A stretch of 64,000 nucleotides of DNA from positions 1 to 64,000 of the forward strand of contig QKIY01000035.1 of the NCBI GenBank assembly GCA_003250975.1, written 5' to 3'. This document shows positions 8,526 through 17,330 of this stretch, piece after piece; positions within the stretch are counted from its first letter, which is position 1; every line of letters starts with the position of its first letter. A model generated the notes under the pieces. That model was not told the DNA's origin. It did not search any database and was given only the letters and a program-made list of their open reading frames with translations. Origin of the DNA: Gammaproteobacteria bacterium. GTDB lineage: Bacteria; Pseudomonadota; Gammaproteobacteria; Eutrophobiales; Eutrophobiaceae. The translations under genes and the position numbers were made by a program.

Positions 8526-9110
8526 ATGTCCAATTCAAGATATAAAATCGTTTTTTATGCCTTAAGTCTGGTTACCGCTTTTATATTATTTCCAGCATCT
8601 TCATATGCAGCTGATAAGAGCAATAAAGCCGGTGATGTTTCGCGTGGTTCCAGAGAATGGGCTAATAATTGTAATCGTTGTCATAACTTGCGCGATCCCA
8701 AAGAATTCCGTGATGATATGTGGGAACCAATTGTAATGCATATGCGGGTAACGGCCGGATTAACCGGTCAACAGGCACGCGATATTCTTGCATTCCTGCA
8801 GGCCAGCAATTTTACTCCGGTTACTACCGGGACATCCAGAGGCGCAACCTTGGGCTTGACCGGTGAGCAGATATTCAAGCAGACATGTATTGCATGCCAT
8901 GGAGCCGATGGTAAGGGCGCAATTCCCGGGATTCCGGATCTCAAGGAAAGACTTAATTCCAAATCGGAAGGGGTTTTACTGGGGCATATTGAAAATGGAT
9001 TTCAAAGTCCCGGCTCACCAATGGCAATGCCGCCAAAAGGCGGCAATCCTAATTTAACTTCAGGCGATTTGAGGAATGTGCTGGAGTATATTGAAGAGGA
9101 GTTCAAGTAA
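8526..9110 (+). CDS. Periplasmic dihaem cytochrome c
   Basis: The 194-residue exported protein has a signal peptide ending near SSYAA (residue 29) and two haem-attachment motifs, CNRCH (C49-H53) and CIACH (C121-H125). The second domain has a class I cytochrome c5-like ending with MAMPP supplying a probable axial Met. The first domain is a shorter haem segment followed by MHMRV. It should shuttle electrons in the periplasm. The gene follows the porin by 11 bases and is likely co-transcribed from the FNR-type promoter. The donor and acceptor are not evident in the window. Confidence 0.88.
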   Translation: MSNSRYKIVFYALSLVTAFILFPASSYAADKSNKAGDVSRGSREWANNCNRCHNLRDPKEFRDDMWEPIVMHMRVTAGLTGQQARDILAFLQASNFTPVTTGTSRGATLGLTGEQIFKQTCIACHGADGKGAIPGIPDLKERLNSKSEGVLLGHIENGFQSPGSPMAMPPKGGNPNLTSGDLRNVLEYIEEEFK

Positions 9111-9151
9111 TCTGTTTGAGGAAAATCTACTAAAAATATTATATCTTGAGA

Positions 9152-9835
9152 TTACTGTTTAACTTTATAGATAAATTCCTGGATTTTTGTCGTATCCATC
9201 ATGGTGGTCCAGCTTTGGGCGCCGGCTTTCATCGATCTTTGTTCCCATACTTTGAGTCGGTTCCGGTAGACCTCGGGATTTGAGCTGTCTGCATTTAGTT
9301 TTATGATATTCATTGCAGCAATATCAATTCCTGAAAACTCATCCTCGGAAAAATGTCGAACTACACCGGCCGGCAGATCTTCCTGCATATCACTGAATAT
9401 GAACATTACCTGGGTTCCTGCATTTGTATCCTTAAGGTAATCGGAACATAACATCATGGCGCCGCTGATGTCGGTATTCTTTGACTGTGTCAAGTCACCG
9501 GCAAAACTGTCCAGTGCGGCGGAGAAAGAAAGTTTTTGAGCGTTGGTTTCTGATGGTTTGTAATCAAGGACCAGTTTTTGTTGCAGGTTTTCCTCTGAAT
9601 AACTGTTGCTATCAATCGTGATGAGGAAAATGCTGTCACCGGGTATCATTTCAGGCAGGACGCCTGCTTTTATTATTCTGGCAACACTTTCTTTTTCCTG
9701 CGCATAGGTACCGGATATATCGGCAAGTGTACAATATGCCGTTTCGTATGCATCATTGTTTGTGCATCCCGCCATTGATATTACAGATGCCATCGCAATT
9801 ATCAGGCGATTAGTGAAAGCTTTCATAAGATGCAC
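9152..9835 (-). CDS. Putative lipoprotein, possibly with a VWA-like fold
   Basis: No confident family match. The 227-residue product has an export segment and a lipobox-like SMAGC (Cys near residue 24), so it is probably lipid-anchored. The body has alternating strands and helices with DSIFLITIDS and MFIFSDMQED, reminiscent of von Willebrand A domains, though the classical DxSxS metal site is only loosely matched. It lies two bases after the stop of the minus-strand gene 9838-11241, so the two are co-transcribed and probably work together at the inner membrane or periplasm. Confidence 0.65.
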   Translation of the reverse strand: MHLMKAFTNRLIIAMASVISMAGCTNNDAYETAYCTLADISGTYAQEKESVARIIKAGVLPEMIPGDSIFLITIDSNSYSEENLQQKLVLDYKPSETNAQKLSFSAALDSFAGDLTQSKNTDISGAMMLCSDYLKDTNAGTQVMFIFSDMQEDLPAGVVRHFSEDEFSGIDIAAMNIIKLNADSSNPEVYRNRLKVWEQRSMKAGAQSWTTMMDTTKIQEFIYKVKQ

Positions 9836-9837
9836 CG

Positions 9838-11241
9838 TCAGCCTGTCCCGGCCAGTTTATTTTCTATCAGGTTTGCAACCTGTAACGGAATAATTATGTA
9901 GGCATCGAAGAGATGAGAGAGCAGGTTGAATATGGCCTCGATAACATAGGCGAACGCATCACTCAGATGAGCCAGCAACGTCACCACGAGAATAAATATA
10001 CGGGTGAAGGCATGCTGGCTGGCCTCTATAAACATTTCCAGTGGAACGGCAACCATGGCAAGAATCCATGGGAGAACGAATCCCAACGTGGCCTGGCCTA
10101 CAACAGTTATCCTCGAACTGGTTTCATCCAGAATGATAGTAGTGGCCTCACCAGCGAGAGCACTATCCAATGCGGTCTTAGCTTCGGCCAGGCTCTCACG
10201 TAATATCGCAAGAGACGCTTCTACAGAAGCCAGGAAAAAAAGACCAAACAAGGAAGCGTAAAGAAGTATTTTACGCTTGCTTCTCATCATGCCTGCGATT
10301 TGTGGGAAGATGCTGGTAATCCCCAGTGCTTCCATGAGGAAAATACCAAGCACGATTTCCAGGGTGACGATAACCATTGCCGAAATTTCGGAGACCATCA
10401 TTCCGCCGATTCGAGTGCCTGCCGGAACCAGTTCAGACATGGGGAGCGCGATTAACTGGAAATTGATAATGGCACCGAAAAAGGCAACACCCAGTACGAA
10501 CAGTGAAAAGATAAACAGCTTGGTAACCCGGCTCGAAAGCATATCGATTGAATCCGGCCCTCCGGCCGCAACCTTTTCAAACTGGGTCATATACTTGTCA
10601 ATGCGGCTGCTGGTCTCCAGCACAGAGTTTACCTTTTTATTTATTTCATTCCCGAGCTTTTCCAGTCGCCGCCAGACCGGTGCCATTGATGCCAGAATCT
10701 TGTGGCGCTTTGCAGTGGTTTCCCTGAATTCAGAAAGGGCCTTTTTCTCACCAGCCATGGCGGATTTGTGGATTTCCCCCAGCATTTTCTCAATAATCCG
10801 GTCACCGTTCGAAGCCTGTGCACGGGCAATTGTTTCAACAACCTCACTCCAGCCAGGTGCCTCAGGCGTCACCTGCCCACATTCCTTGTAATCTGCTTCT
10901 ATCCTGGTGATATTGTCATCGAGCTTGAGTTGTAATTTTGGATAATCTGAAAGGTGTTTGGCGTATCCGGCCTCGACAGAACGGAATTCCTGCATGATCT
11001 TTTCCTGTGCACTGGCTACGCCGGATTCAAGGAGCACCTTGCGATCTTTTTCACGCATGGTCTCAGCGACGGATTTTCCCCAGGCGGCTACTTTTCTCAG
11101 GCCTCCGGCTGTCCCGATCTTAAGTCCCTCTATGGCTTTATGCATGGGCTCCCTGGCAAAAAACAGGAAGATCATGCTGAGGACTATCAAGATAGCTATT
11201 GAAATGCCCGGCATTGATGGAATGAGATATAAGGTTTCCAA
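9838..11241 (-). CDS. Multi-helix membrane protein of unknown function with cytoplasmic coiled coil
   Basis: Not recognised. The 467-residue product has one N-terminal membrane helix (about residues 7-29) and a long charged, helical region (about 40-230). A cluster of four to six hydrophobic segments follows (about 240-460), the last part amphipathic and rich in aromatic and isoleucine residues. The layout recalls proteins in which a soluble helical domain is framed by membrane helices. It is paired with the downstream lipoprotein gene (gap two bases) and preceded by AT-rich DNA that could hold its promoter. A role in envelope stress or secretion is conceivable but not shown. Confidence 0.65.
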   Translation of the reverse strand: METLYLIPSMPGISIAILIVLSMIFLFFAREPMHKAIEGLKIGTAGGLRKVAAWGKSVAETMREKDRKVLLESGVASAQEKIMQEFRSVEAGYAKHLSDYPKLQLKLDDNITRIEADYKECGQVTPEAPGWSEVVETIARAQASNGDRIIEKMLGEIHKSAMAGEKKALSEFRETTAKRHKILASMAPVWRRLEKLGNEINKKVNSVLETSSRIDKYMTQFEKVAAGGPDSIDMLSSRVTKLFIFSLFVLGVAFFGAIINFQLIALPMSELVPAGTRIGGMMVSEISAMVIVTLEIVLGIFLMEALGITSIFPQIAGMMRSKRKILLYASLFGLFFLASVEASLAILRESLAEAKTALDSALAGEATTIILDETSSRITVVGQATLGFVLPWILAMVAVPLEMFIEASQHAFTRIFILVVTLLAHLSDAFAYVIEAIFNLLSHLFDAYIIIPLQVANLIENKLAGTG

Positions 11242-11410
11242 GGTGTCTCCCTCATAATTATATTTAAGTATCTTATATTACCCGTTGGAAAGCCTAGTCC
11301 ATCAGGAAATCGAATAATGTGACGTAGGTAACAGAGTGCTTTCCCGTAGCTTTAACTCTTTCACATAAATTCAAGCGTTGGATTTTATTGATTGTAATGG
11401 TAAATATTGG

Positions 11411-11432
11411 TGCCGGGCAACAAACACCGGCA
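11411..11432 (-). terminator. Weak hairpin downstream of mscS-like gene
   Basis: TGCCGG and CCGGCA arms separated by ten bases lie about 30 bases beyond the stop of the minus-strand channel gene. No proper T-run follows on that strand, so terminator function is doubtful. Confidence 0.25.
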
Positions 11433-11460
11433 TTATAGAAGGCAGAGTGACAGAAATGGC

Positions 11461-13464
11461 CTAATCAGTGGTTGTAGATGTATTTCCTGGCGGGATAATT
11501 CTTCGGTACGGGACGGATATCTCAATGCCTTCCTTATCAAATCGCTTCTTTATTCTCCGTAGCATTTCCCGTCGTGTCTCGAAGATCCTATCAGGCCGGG
11601 TTTCCATAAAGGTTTTGATGATAACGCCATAGTCGGAAAATCGGTCGACGCCCAGGACAACGGGTTCCCCCGTTACCCAGCCGCTGAATTCGGGGTCCGC
11701 ACAGAATTCCTCCTCGACTTCCTTGATGATCGCAATGACCCGATCCACGTCTTCCTTGAATCCAACAGGTATCTCCATCAAAGCCCTGCCCCAGACATAA
11801 GTGCGATTGGTAACAGACTTGATTTCGCCGTTGGGGATGAAATGCACTCGCCCCTCGAGGTCGCGCAGGACGGTGGTCCGCATGTTGACCTTCTCCACGG
11901 TTCCGGTAATCGTCCCGATGGTGACGAGATCTCCCAGTTCATATTGATCTTCAAATATGATCATAAAACCAGTGAAGAAATCACGCATCAGATTCTGGGC
12001 ACCAAAAGCAAATGCAACACCAAGAATTGCCGCACCACCCATCACCGTCTTGATATCGACGCCCGCCTCCTGGAAAGCCAACAGTATTGCAACTACTACG
12101 ATTATCAGATCGAGGGCGCTTTGAAAGCTCAGCGCAAGTGTATCAGCACGATTGGTACCTCTCCTTCTGGAACCACCAATATTTTTGACCAGTAATCTTG
12201 CGACACGGCGAGCGGATATTCGAACCAGGATCAATACACCCCAGGCCACCAGGATAACCAGCAAGATACGTGGGCCACGCTCGACCAGCCACTGGCCGAT
12301 GTTTGACGGATGTAGCGGACTTGCTAGCCAGACACTCCGTTTACGAGCCGATTCAGCTTCTTCTCTCTTTTTTTCGGTTTGTTCTGTGATCGCCTTTTGT
12401 TCCTCGTTTAGCGCCTCTCTTCGCTGATTGAGTGTCTCAAGGAAAGCAAAACGCTGATTGATCTCTGCCTGCTTTTGATCCTGAAGTTGCCTAATCTCAT
12501 TGATAATTCGCTCTGCCTCCTTGAGCTTGGCCTTGTCTGCGCCCACAGCGGACAGTTTTTGAAGGTTCGTCAGGGCCACATCCAGTGCTGCTTCCAGGTT
12601 TTTTTGCGACTCCTTTGCAGTATTGAGTAGAGTCTCTTCCAGTTTAATCTGCTGGTCGAGAGCCCGTTTTCGCTCAACAAATCTCGACAGGTCCTGTTCT
12701 GCCAGCTGTGCCTTTGCCTCGAGTTCCTCAACTTCCTGGCGGGCCTCAATCTGCTCGGCAGTCTCGGGCTTGGCGGTGACTGGTTGTTGATCAATCTTTT
12801 CGGGTATGGTTTCTGTACCCGGACCTAGGACTTGTGTGGGTGAAGGAATAGCCATCGATCGCTGCTCAATCGCCGGCTTGATAGAAGGCGGCGTCTGCGG
12901 GACCTTGGTCTGCGGAGCAGGTGGATTGAGAATCAACTCGAGTGCTTGCCGCTCAGTGGTGATCTTTTCTTCAAGGGACGCGATCTGCTCTTTCAATGCC
13001 TGTCTGGCCTTGAACCTGTTTTCCAGTTCGTTTTTCGCTACTGCAATTAGCTGTTCAAGAGATTGTATCTCCGTATTTAACAATACAGCCTCATCAGATG
13101 CCTCAGCCCCGCCCAGGTCAATGAGTTGTTGCTTCATATTTACAAGTTCAGCATCACTTTTCGCGACTCTCTCGTTCAGGTCTTCGAAAGATTTGTCCAG
13201 GTCGGCCAATTGTTTCCTGTCTTCTGCCAGCTTCTCCTCATCGAGCTTGATCGTCTGCTTCAGGCGATTAAGACGCTCTGTATCACTTACCTGTGTATTA
13301 TCCGGGGTATCATCCGGAGAATCCTGGGCCTTTATATTTTCAGACGATATAACTGCTGCCTCGCTGCCTTCGGCCAATACCACCGTCGGCACCAGATCCA
13401 TGGTCAACAGTAGCATGAGTAATATCAGCGTGAGTGCGGGATGGGTAGACAGTCCAGATTTCAT
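11461..13464 (-). CDS. Large MscS-family mechanosensitive channel with periplasmic coiled coil
   Basis: The 667-residue channel releases solutes under hypo-osmotic stress. After a signal-like segment (residues 8-30) comes a long periplasmic coiled coil (about 45-370) with a Pro-rich interruption near residue 190. Membrane helices follow, then the MscS core: the pore helix region GVAFAFGAQNLMRDFF, then FEDQYELGDLVTIG and TVLRDLEGRVHFIPNGEI. The size places it with the large KefA/MscK-like members rather than the short MscS. The start is set at ATG 13464 because the export segment begins there; an in-frame start at 13548 would add 28 residues before the signal. Confidence 0.85.
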   Translation of the reverse strand: MKSGLSTHPALTLILLMLLLTMDLVPTVVLAEGSEAAVISSENIKAQDSPDDTPDNTQVSDTERLNRLKQTIKLDEEKLAEDRKQLADLDKSFEDLNERVAKSDAELVNMKQQLIDLGGAEASDEAVLLNTEIQSLEQLIAVAKNELENRFKARQALKEQIASLEEKITTERQALELILNPPAPQTKVPQTPPSIKPAIEQRSMAIPSPTQVLGPGTETIPEKIDQQPVTAKPETAEQIEARQEVEELEAKAQLAEQDLSRFVERKRALDQQIKLEETLLNTAKESQKNLEAALDVALTNLQKLSAVGADKAKLKEAERIINEIRQLQDQKQAEINQRFAFLETLNQRREALNEEQKAITEQTEKKREEAESARKRSVWLASPLHPSNIGQWLVERGPRILLVILVAWGVLILVRISARRVARLLVKNIGGSRRRGTNRADTLALSFQSALDLIIVVVAILLAFQEAGVDIKTVMGGAAILGVAFAFGAQNLMRDFFTGFMIIFEDQYELGDLVTIGTITGTVEKVNMRTTVLRDLEGRVHFIPNGEIKSVTNRTYVWGRALMEIPVGFKEDVDRVIAIIKEVEEEFCADPEFSGWVTGEPVVLGVDRFSDYGVIIKTFMETRPDRIFETRREMLRRIKKRFDKEGIEISVPYRRIIPPGNTSTTTD

Positions 13465-13674
13465 ATTCTTGGATTTAATTGTATAAATTTCTATTAGGAC
13501 AATAGGGTAAGCATTCCGGAGAATAAACGTCCTTATCAGCACTGGCAAGCATGAATATAAATGAGACCGCTCAATAGTGCTCCTGATAATTTCTACCTTC
13601 TATATCCATGTAGTCGTCCCGGAAAATTTGTGAACCGGCTACACCGCCTCGCTTCCGGTACAGTATTCGCAAAT

Positions 13675-13701
13675 AAAAAACCTCCGCAAGGGAGGTTTTT
13701 T
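13675..13701 (-). terminator. Intrinsic terminator of ssrA (bidirectional hairpin)
   Basis: On the minus strand the tmRNA 3' end is followed within six bases by AAAAAACCTCC, a CTTGC loop and GGAGGTTTTTT. This is an 11-bp stem with a T-run. The same structure is symmetric and could also stop plus-strand transcription. Confidence 0.9.
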
Positions 13702-13706
13702 ATATT

Positions 13707-14065
13707 TGGTGGAGGCGGCCGGAATCGAACCGGCGTCCGCAAGTCTTCCGCCTTTGACTCTACATGCTTAGCCGACTCAATTAATTTAACTGAAGGCTAC
13801 CCGAACGGCAGGGAAAACCAGCAGCGAGCCCAGTTTAGAGTTTAGCGAATCCACCCCGGACATGTTTCATCGCGATCTTGTGAAAGTCGACCCCTGGGAA
13901 GGGTTGCACAAGCACAGACCCAGTCAGGGGCTGGCCGGGTTAAGCGGCCAGAGCGTAGTTGTCGTCGTTGGCAACTATTAAGTTTGCAGCTGTATTTACG
14001 AGGTTATCTGCTCCTCGGCATGCGTCTCCGGTTTCAATACCCACGTCGAAGCCAAGTACGCCCCC
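13707..14065 (-). ncRNA. ssrA: tmRNA (transfer-messenger RNA)
   Basis: The tmRNA rescues stalled ribosomes together with SmpB. The 5' end GGGGGC pairs with GCCTCC near the 3' end to form the acceptor stem, followed by the encoded ACCA. The T-arm sequence GGTTCGATTCC is present. The resume region on the minus strand (13943-13972) reads GCC AAC GAC GAC AAC TAC GCT CTG GCC GCT, then TAA, giving the tag ANDDNYALAA. That tag is common in gammaproteobacteria. The RNA is about 359 nt, a normal single-piece form. Its partner smpB is about 550 bases away on the same strand. Confidence 0.97.
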
Positions 14066-14375
14066 GAATTGAAAACGGGTTCTAAACCGTCCCTGGTGCC
14101 TGAATGTGGCATATTATCCATGATTCGCGTTAGTCAGTTTGCTCAAATTAACTAACAGGGAATATGGGTACAATTGCTTCACTCTTCAAGGATTGTACTT
14201 AATTATTAGGCAAAATTCAGGTGGATTTGTTCACAACCGCGGTATGGCCGGCCGAAATATGGGTATTTCCCTCGACCAATTGCAAATTCGATTGATCCAG
14301 GTCAAGTTCGTACCTTTTGGTAATCACTATATTTAATAGGGGGACATTTCCGGGTTAACCGGAAGGAGTTGGAAA
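14066..14375. other. Gene-free stretch between ssrA and the HIG1-like gene
   Basis: This 310-base stretch should contain the ssrA promoter (minus strand) and the promoter for the small membrane-protein gene (plus strand). The 65-codon plus-strand frame at 14139-14336 has no ribosome site and no protein-like composition. No clear operator, repeat or RNA motif was seen. Confidence 0.5.
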
Positions 14376-14570
14376 GTGAGTGCGCTTACTATTGTAATCA
14401 TATTGGCGTTGGTATCGACGATTGTCGTACTGTTTACCGGGCTGGGCTCTATGGGGCGTGGTGGTGAGTTTGATGAAAAACACGGAACCCAATTTATGTT
14501 TGCCCGTGTTGTGCTACAGGGTCTCACGCTTTTGCTGTTATTTATTGCCCTTTACCTTGCAAACACATAA
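14376..14570 (+). CDS. HIG1-like twin transmembrane protein
   Basis: The 64-residue product has two hydrophobic helices (about residues 3-23 and 42-61). They are joined by a polar loop ending in GTQFMFARVVLQGL, which resembles the HIG1/hypoxia-induced-gene motif in which a conserved Arg-Val precedes the second helix. Bacterial members are thought to associate with respiratory oxidases, but no oxidase gene is in this window. The start is GTG at 14376, preceded by GGAAGGAG, a good ribosome site eight bases upstream. Confidence 0.7.
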   Translation: MSALTIVIILALVSTIVVLFTGLGSMGRGGEFDEKHGTQFMFARVVLQGLTLLLLFIALYLANT

Positions 14571-14619
14571 CGCCTGAAAAATTATACCCGCTGGTAGATT
14601 ATGATGCGCATGGTATAGT

Positions 14620-15096
14620 CTAGCCATGTTTAAGGAGACGGCGCTCCTGTCGTTGCCAGTCGCGTTCCTTGATGGTCTGTCGCTTGTCATGAGCCTTCTT
14701 GCCCAGGGCCAGTCCAATCTCCAGTTTTACCCTGCCGTGACTCCAGTACATGGCGGTAGGTATCAGGGCATAGCCCTTACGTTCGACAGCTCCAATAAGT
14801 TTATTGAGTTCCTTCCGGTGCAAGAGTAGTTTGCGGTTACGCTGGGGGTCCGGCTTGATATGGGTCGATGCCGTCGGCAAAGGGGTGATCAATGCCCCGA
14901 ACAAGTAGGCCTCATTGCCTTTCAGGAGAATGTAGCTGTCACGCAGCTGGACTCGCCCTGCACGGATACTTTTGACTTCCCAGCCTTCCAGCACTAGGCC
15001 AGCCTCAAACCTTTCCTCGATGAAATAATCGAACTTCGCCTTTTTATTGAGGGCGATGGTGCTGCTTGATCTTTCTTTTTTGATATTTTTTGACAT
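14620..15096 (-). CDS. smpB: SsrA-binding protein SmpB
   Basis: SmpB binds the tRNA-like domain of tmRNA and delivers it to stalled ribosomes. The 158-residue length is typical. Hallmarks include [38 protein letters not shown], and the basic C-terminal tail [15 protein letters not shown], which inserts into the empty mRNA channel. The gene lies on the same strand as ssrA and a short distance upstream of it, so both trans-translation components are linked. Confidence 0.98.
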   Translation of the reverse strand: MSKNIKKERSSSTIALNKKAKFDYFIEERFEAGLVLEGWEVKSIRAGRVQLRDSYILLKGNEAYLFGALITPLPTASTHIKPDPQRNRKLLLHRKELNKLIGAVERKGYALIPTAMYWSHGRVKLEIGLALGKKAHDKRQTIKERDWQRQERRLLKHG

Positions 15097-15222
15097 CTCA
15101 TCTTTTTAATAAGGCTAGTCAAGGGGCGGATTATAACAGTTGTTGGTATGTAATCGGCCAGAGTTGAGTGTGGTATTAAATTACCTCAGAATACTTGGCT
15201 GGTAATCCAGAGGAATTCTCTC

Positions 15223-16584
15223 ATGAGAGTCAAGCGAAATTCCATCCATGGTCAGTGGTCATCCCGTTGGGCATTTATCCTTGCAGCTACCGGCTCGGCG
15301 GTCGGCTTGGGTAATATCTGGCGCTTTCCTTATATTACCGGGACATACGGGGGTGGGGCCTTCGTATTGGTATACATTTTATGCGTACTTTTAATCGCCA
15401 TGCCGATCATGATGGCCGAGATCATGCTGGGACGACGCGGCAGGCGCAGTCCAATCAATACAATGTATGTCCTGGCCGAGGAGGAGAATCTCAACAGGTC
15501 CTGGAGTTACCTGGGCTGGCTGGGGGTCGTGGCCGGATTCCTCATTCTTTCTTTTTACAGCGTGGTTGCCGGATGGACACTGGACTATATATTCCGGGCG
15601 GGTTCAGGCGCATTTACCAATGTCGCTGATACTGCGATCGTATCAATCTTTGATGGCCTGCTGGCCAGTCCAGAGCGGCTAATGGTGACGCATTCCCTGT
15701 TTATGGCCCTGACAGTGATAATTGTTTCCATGGGTGTACAAAGTGGACTGGAGCGCGCCGTCAAGTTTCTGATGCCTGCCCTATTTATCTTGCTTGTCAT
15801 CATGGTGGGTTATGCTATGGCCACGCCGGGCTTTAAAGAGGGCTTTGCTTACTTGTTCGAACCTGATTTTTCAAAACTTACCGGGGAAGGCATGCTGGCG
15901 GCCATGGGCCAGGCCTTTTTCAGCCTGAGTCTGGGAATGGGCGCCATCATGACCTATGGCTCCTACCTGCCATCTAACGCCTCCATTGCCCGGACTACCT
16001 TTTCAATTGCTGTTGCCGATACGTGTGTGGCAATCCTGGCGGGTATAGCAATCTTTCCGCTGGTATTTTCCTATGGTCTGCAGCCCAACAGTGGTCCGGG
16101 CCTGATCTTTGTAACCCTGCCGATTGCCTTTGGCCAGATGCCCTATGGACAGATAGTCGGGACCGGTTTTTTTGTGCTTTTGCTATTTGCCGCCTGGACA
16201 TCCTCGATATCATTACTGGAACCGGCTGTAGCCTGGCTGGTTGAGAACCGCGATATGAGCCGTCCCCGGGCAGCGGGACTTGCAGGACTTATCGCCTGGA
16301 TCTTGGGTATCGGTTCGGTACTGTCATTTAATGACTGGCAGGACATCAGGCTGTTTGACAAGACCTATTTTGACATTATGGATTACCTGACCTCGAATAT
16401 CATGCTGCCACTTGGCGGGCTTTTGCTGGCAATTTTTGCATCATGGCAGATGCCGCGTAGTTCATCGGTGGATGAATTGAAGATTGGTCATGGGTTGGGT
16501 TATCAGACATGGCGATTTCTGGTCCGCTATCTAGCACCGCTGGGCGTGCTGACCATCTTCCTCAATGCCATTGGTCTTATCTAG
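15223..16584 (+). CDS. Neurotransmitter:sodium symporter (NSS/SNF) family transporter
   Basis: This inner-membrane Na+-coupled amino-acid-type transporter has 453 residues and about eleven helices. The signature first helix AFILAATGSAVGLGNIWRFP contains the residues that form the sodium and substrate site in LeuT. SFYSVVAGWTLDYI matches helix 3. Many bacterial members of this length have eleven rather than twelve helices. The substrate cannot be assigned. It sits between smpB and ratA, genes usually adjacent, so it appears to be an insertion into a conserved block. GAGGAATTC precedes the ATG. Confidence 0.9.
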   Translation: MRVKRNSIHGQWSSRWAFILAATGSAVGLGNIWRFPYITGTYGGGAFVLVYILCVLLIAMPIMMAEIMLGRRGRRSPINTMYVLAEEENLNRSWSYLGWLGVVAGFLILSFYSVVAGWTLDYIFRAGSGAFTNVADTAIVSIFDGLLASPERLMVTHSLFMALTVIIVSMGVQSGLERAVKFLMPALFILLVIMVGYAMATPGFKEGFAYLFEPDFSKLTGEGMLAAMGQAFFSLSLGMGAIMTYGSYLPSNASIARTTFSIAVADTCVAILAGIAIFPLVFSYGLQPNSGPGLIFVTLPIAFGQMPYGQIVGTGFFVLLLFAAWTSSISLLEPAVAWLVENRDMSRPRAAGLAGLIAWILGIGSVLSFNDWQDIRLFDKTYFDIMDYLTSNIMLPLGGLLLAIFASWQMPRSSSVDELKIGHGLGYQTWRFLVRYLAPLGVLTIFLNAIGLI

Positions 16585-16612
16585 TTGATCCTAAAACGTT
16601 GTTGTTTGTGTT

Positions 16613-17047
16613 GTGGAAATAAACCATTCGAAACAGATCCCTTACAGCGCAGATGAAATGTACGCGCTGGTCAATGATATCAGGGCCTACCCGGATTTCC
16701 TGCCGTGGTGTACCAGCGCCGAGGTCAGGGAAGAAAAGGATACGCATCTTGTTGCAACGGTCGGGATAGCAGCTGGCAAGATAAGGCAGAAGTTCACCAC
16801 GGAAAATGACATGCAGCCCGGCAGGTCGATTGATATGCATCTTGTCAAAGGTCCGTTCAAGTTCCTGAGGGGCAGGTGGCAGTTTCAGCCACTCGATGAA
16901 ATGTCATGCGAGGCGAGTCTGAAGATCGAGTTTGAGTTCAAAAGCAGAATCCTCAAGTTGGCACTAAGCGGTACGTTCAACCGGATCATGGACAGCATGG
17001 TGGAATCATTCACCGCGCGCGCCCGTGAAGTCTATGGTCAGCGCTGA
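16613..17047 (+). CDS. ratA: RatA-family START/SRPBCC protein (coenzyme Q-binding family)
   Basis: The 144-residue SRPBCC-fold protein belongs to the RatA/COQ10 family. It shows YSADEMYALVNDIRAYPDFLPWC at the N-terminus and the C-terminal FNRIMDSMVESFTARA helix. Family members bind hydrophobic ligands such as ubiquinone. E. coli RatA has also been reported as a ribosome-association toxin, so the physiological role is unsettled. The start is GTG at 16613. It overlaps rnfH by 14 bases, as in the usual ratA-rnfH arrangement. Confidence 0.92.
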   Translation: MEINHSKQIPYSADEMYALVNDIRAYPDFLPWCTSAEVREEKDTHLVATVGIAAGKIRQKFTTENDMQPGRSIDMHLVKGPFKFLRGRWQFQPLDEMSCEASLKIEFEFKSRILKLALSGTFNRIMDSMVESFTARAREVYGQR

Positions 17048-17330
17048 TCAGATTCGGGTAGAAGTCGTTTATGCACTGCCAGATGATGTTTTTCTGGTTT
17101 CCCTGGAGGTGCCGTCAGGATCTACAGTACGTCAGGCCATCGAACTTTCTGGTGTTTTGACCCGCTTCCCTGAAATCGACCTGTCGCAAAACGAGGTGGG
17201 AATTTTCGGAAAGTTGAGCAGTCCTGATGCAGTATTGGGAGAAGGTGATCGGGTGGAGATTTACCGTGGCCTCAAGGTCGATCCCAAGGAGGCACGCAGA
17301 CGGCGGGCCATGAAAAAAGGCCGGTTATAG
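17034..17330 (+). CDS. rnfH: RnfH family ubiquitin-like protein (RatB)
   Basis: The 98-residue beta-grasp protein of the RnfH/UPF0125 family has the signature EVVYALPD near the start and [19 protein letters not shown] at the end. The function is not firmly known; the family co-occurs with ratA and sometimes with the Rnf electron-transport complex. The ATG at 17034 lies inside the ratA coding end, which implies coupled translation; an upstream in-frame GTG at 17025 is less likely. It converges on bamE, with the two stop codons adjoining (TTA-TAG). Confidence 0.93.
   Translation: MVSADQIRVEVVYALPDDVFLVSLEVPSGSTVRQAIELSGVLTRFPEIDLSQNEVGIFGKLSSPDAVLGEGDRVEIYRGLKVDPKEARRRRAMKKGRL

Noticed and set aside
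10277-10891. Long plus-strand frame opposite the minus-strand membrane protein
   Set aside because: It lies wholly inside the 9838-11241 gene, has Ser/Ile/Arg-rich composition without motifs, and no ribosome site. It is a mirror-frame artefact.
14139-14336. 65-codon frame between ssrA and the HIG1-like gene
   Set aside because: No ribosome site and no protein-like composition; it ends just before the real small gene.
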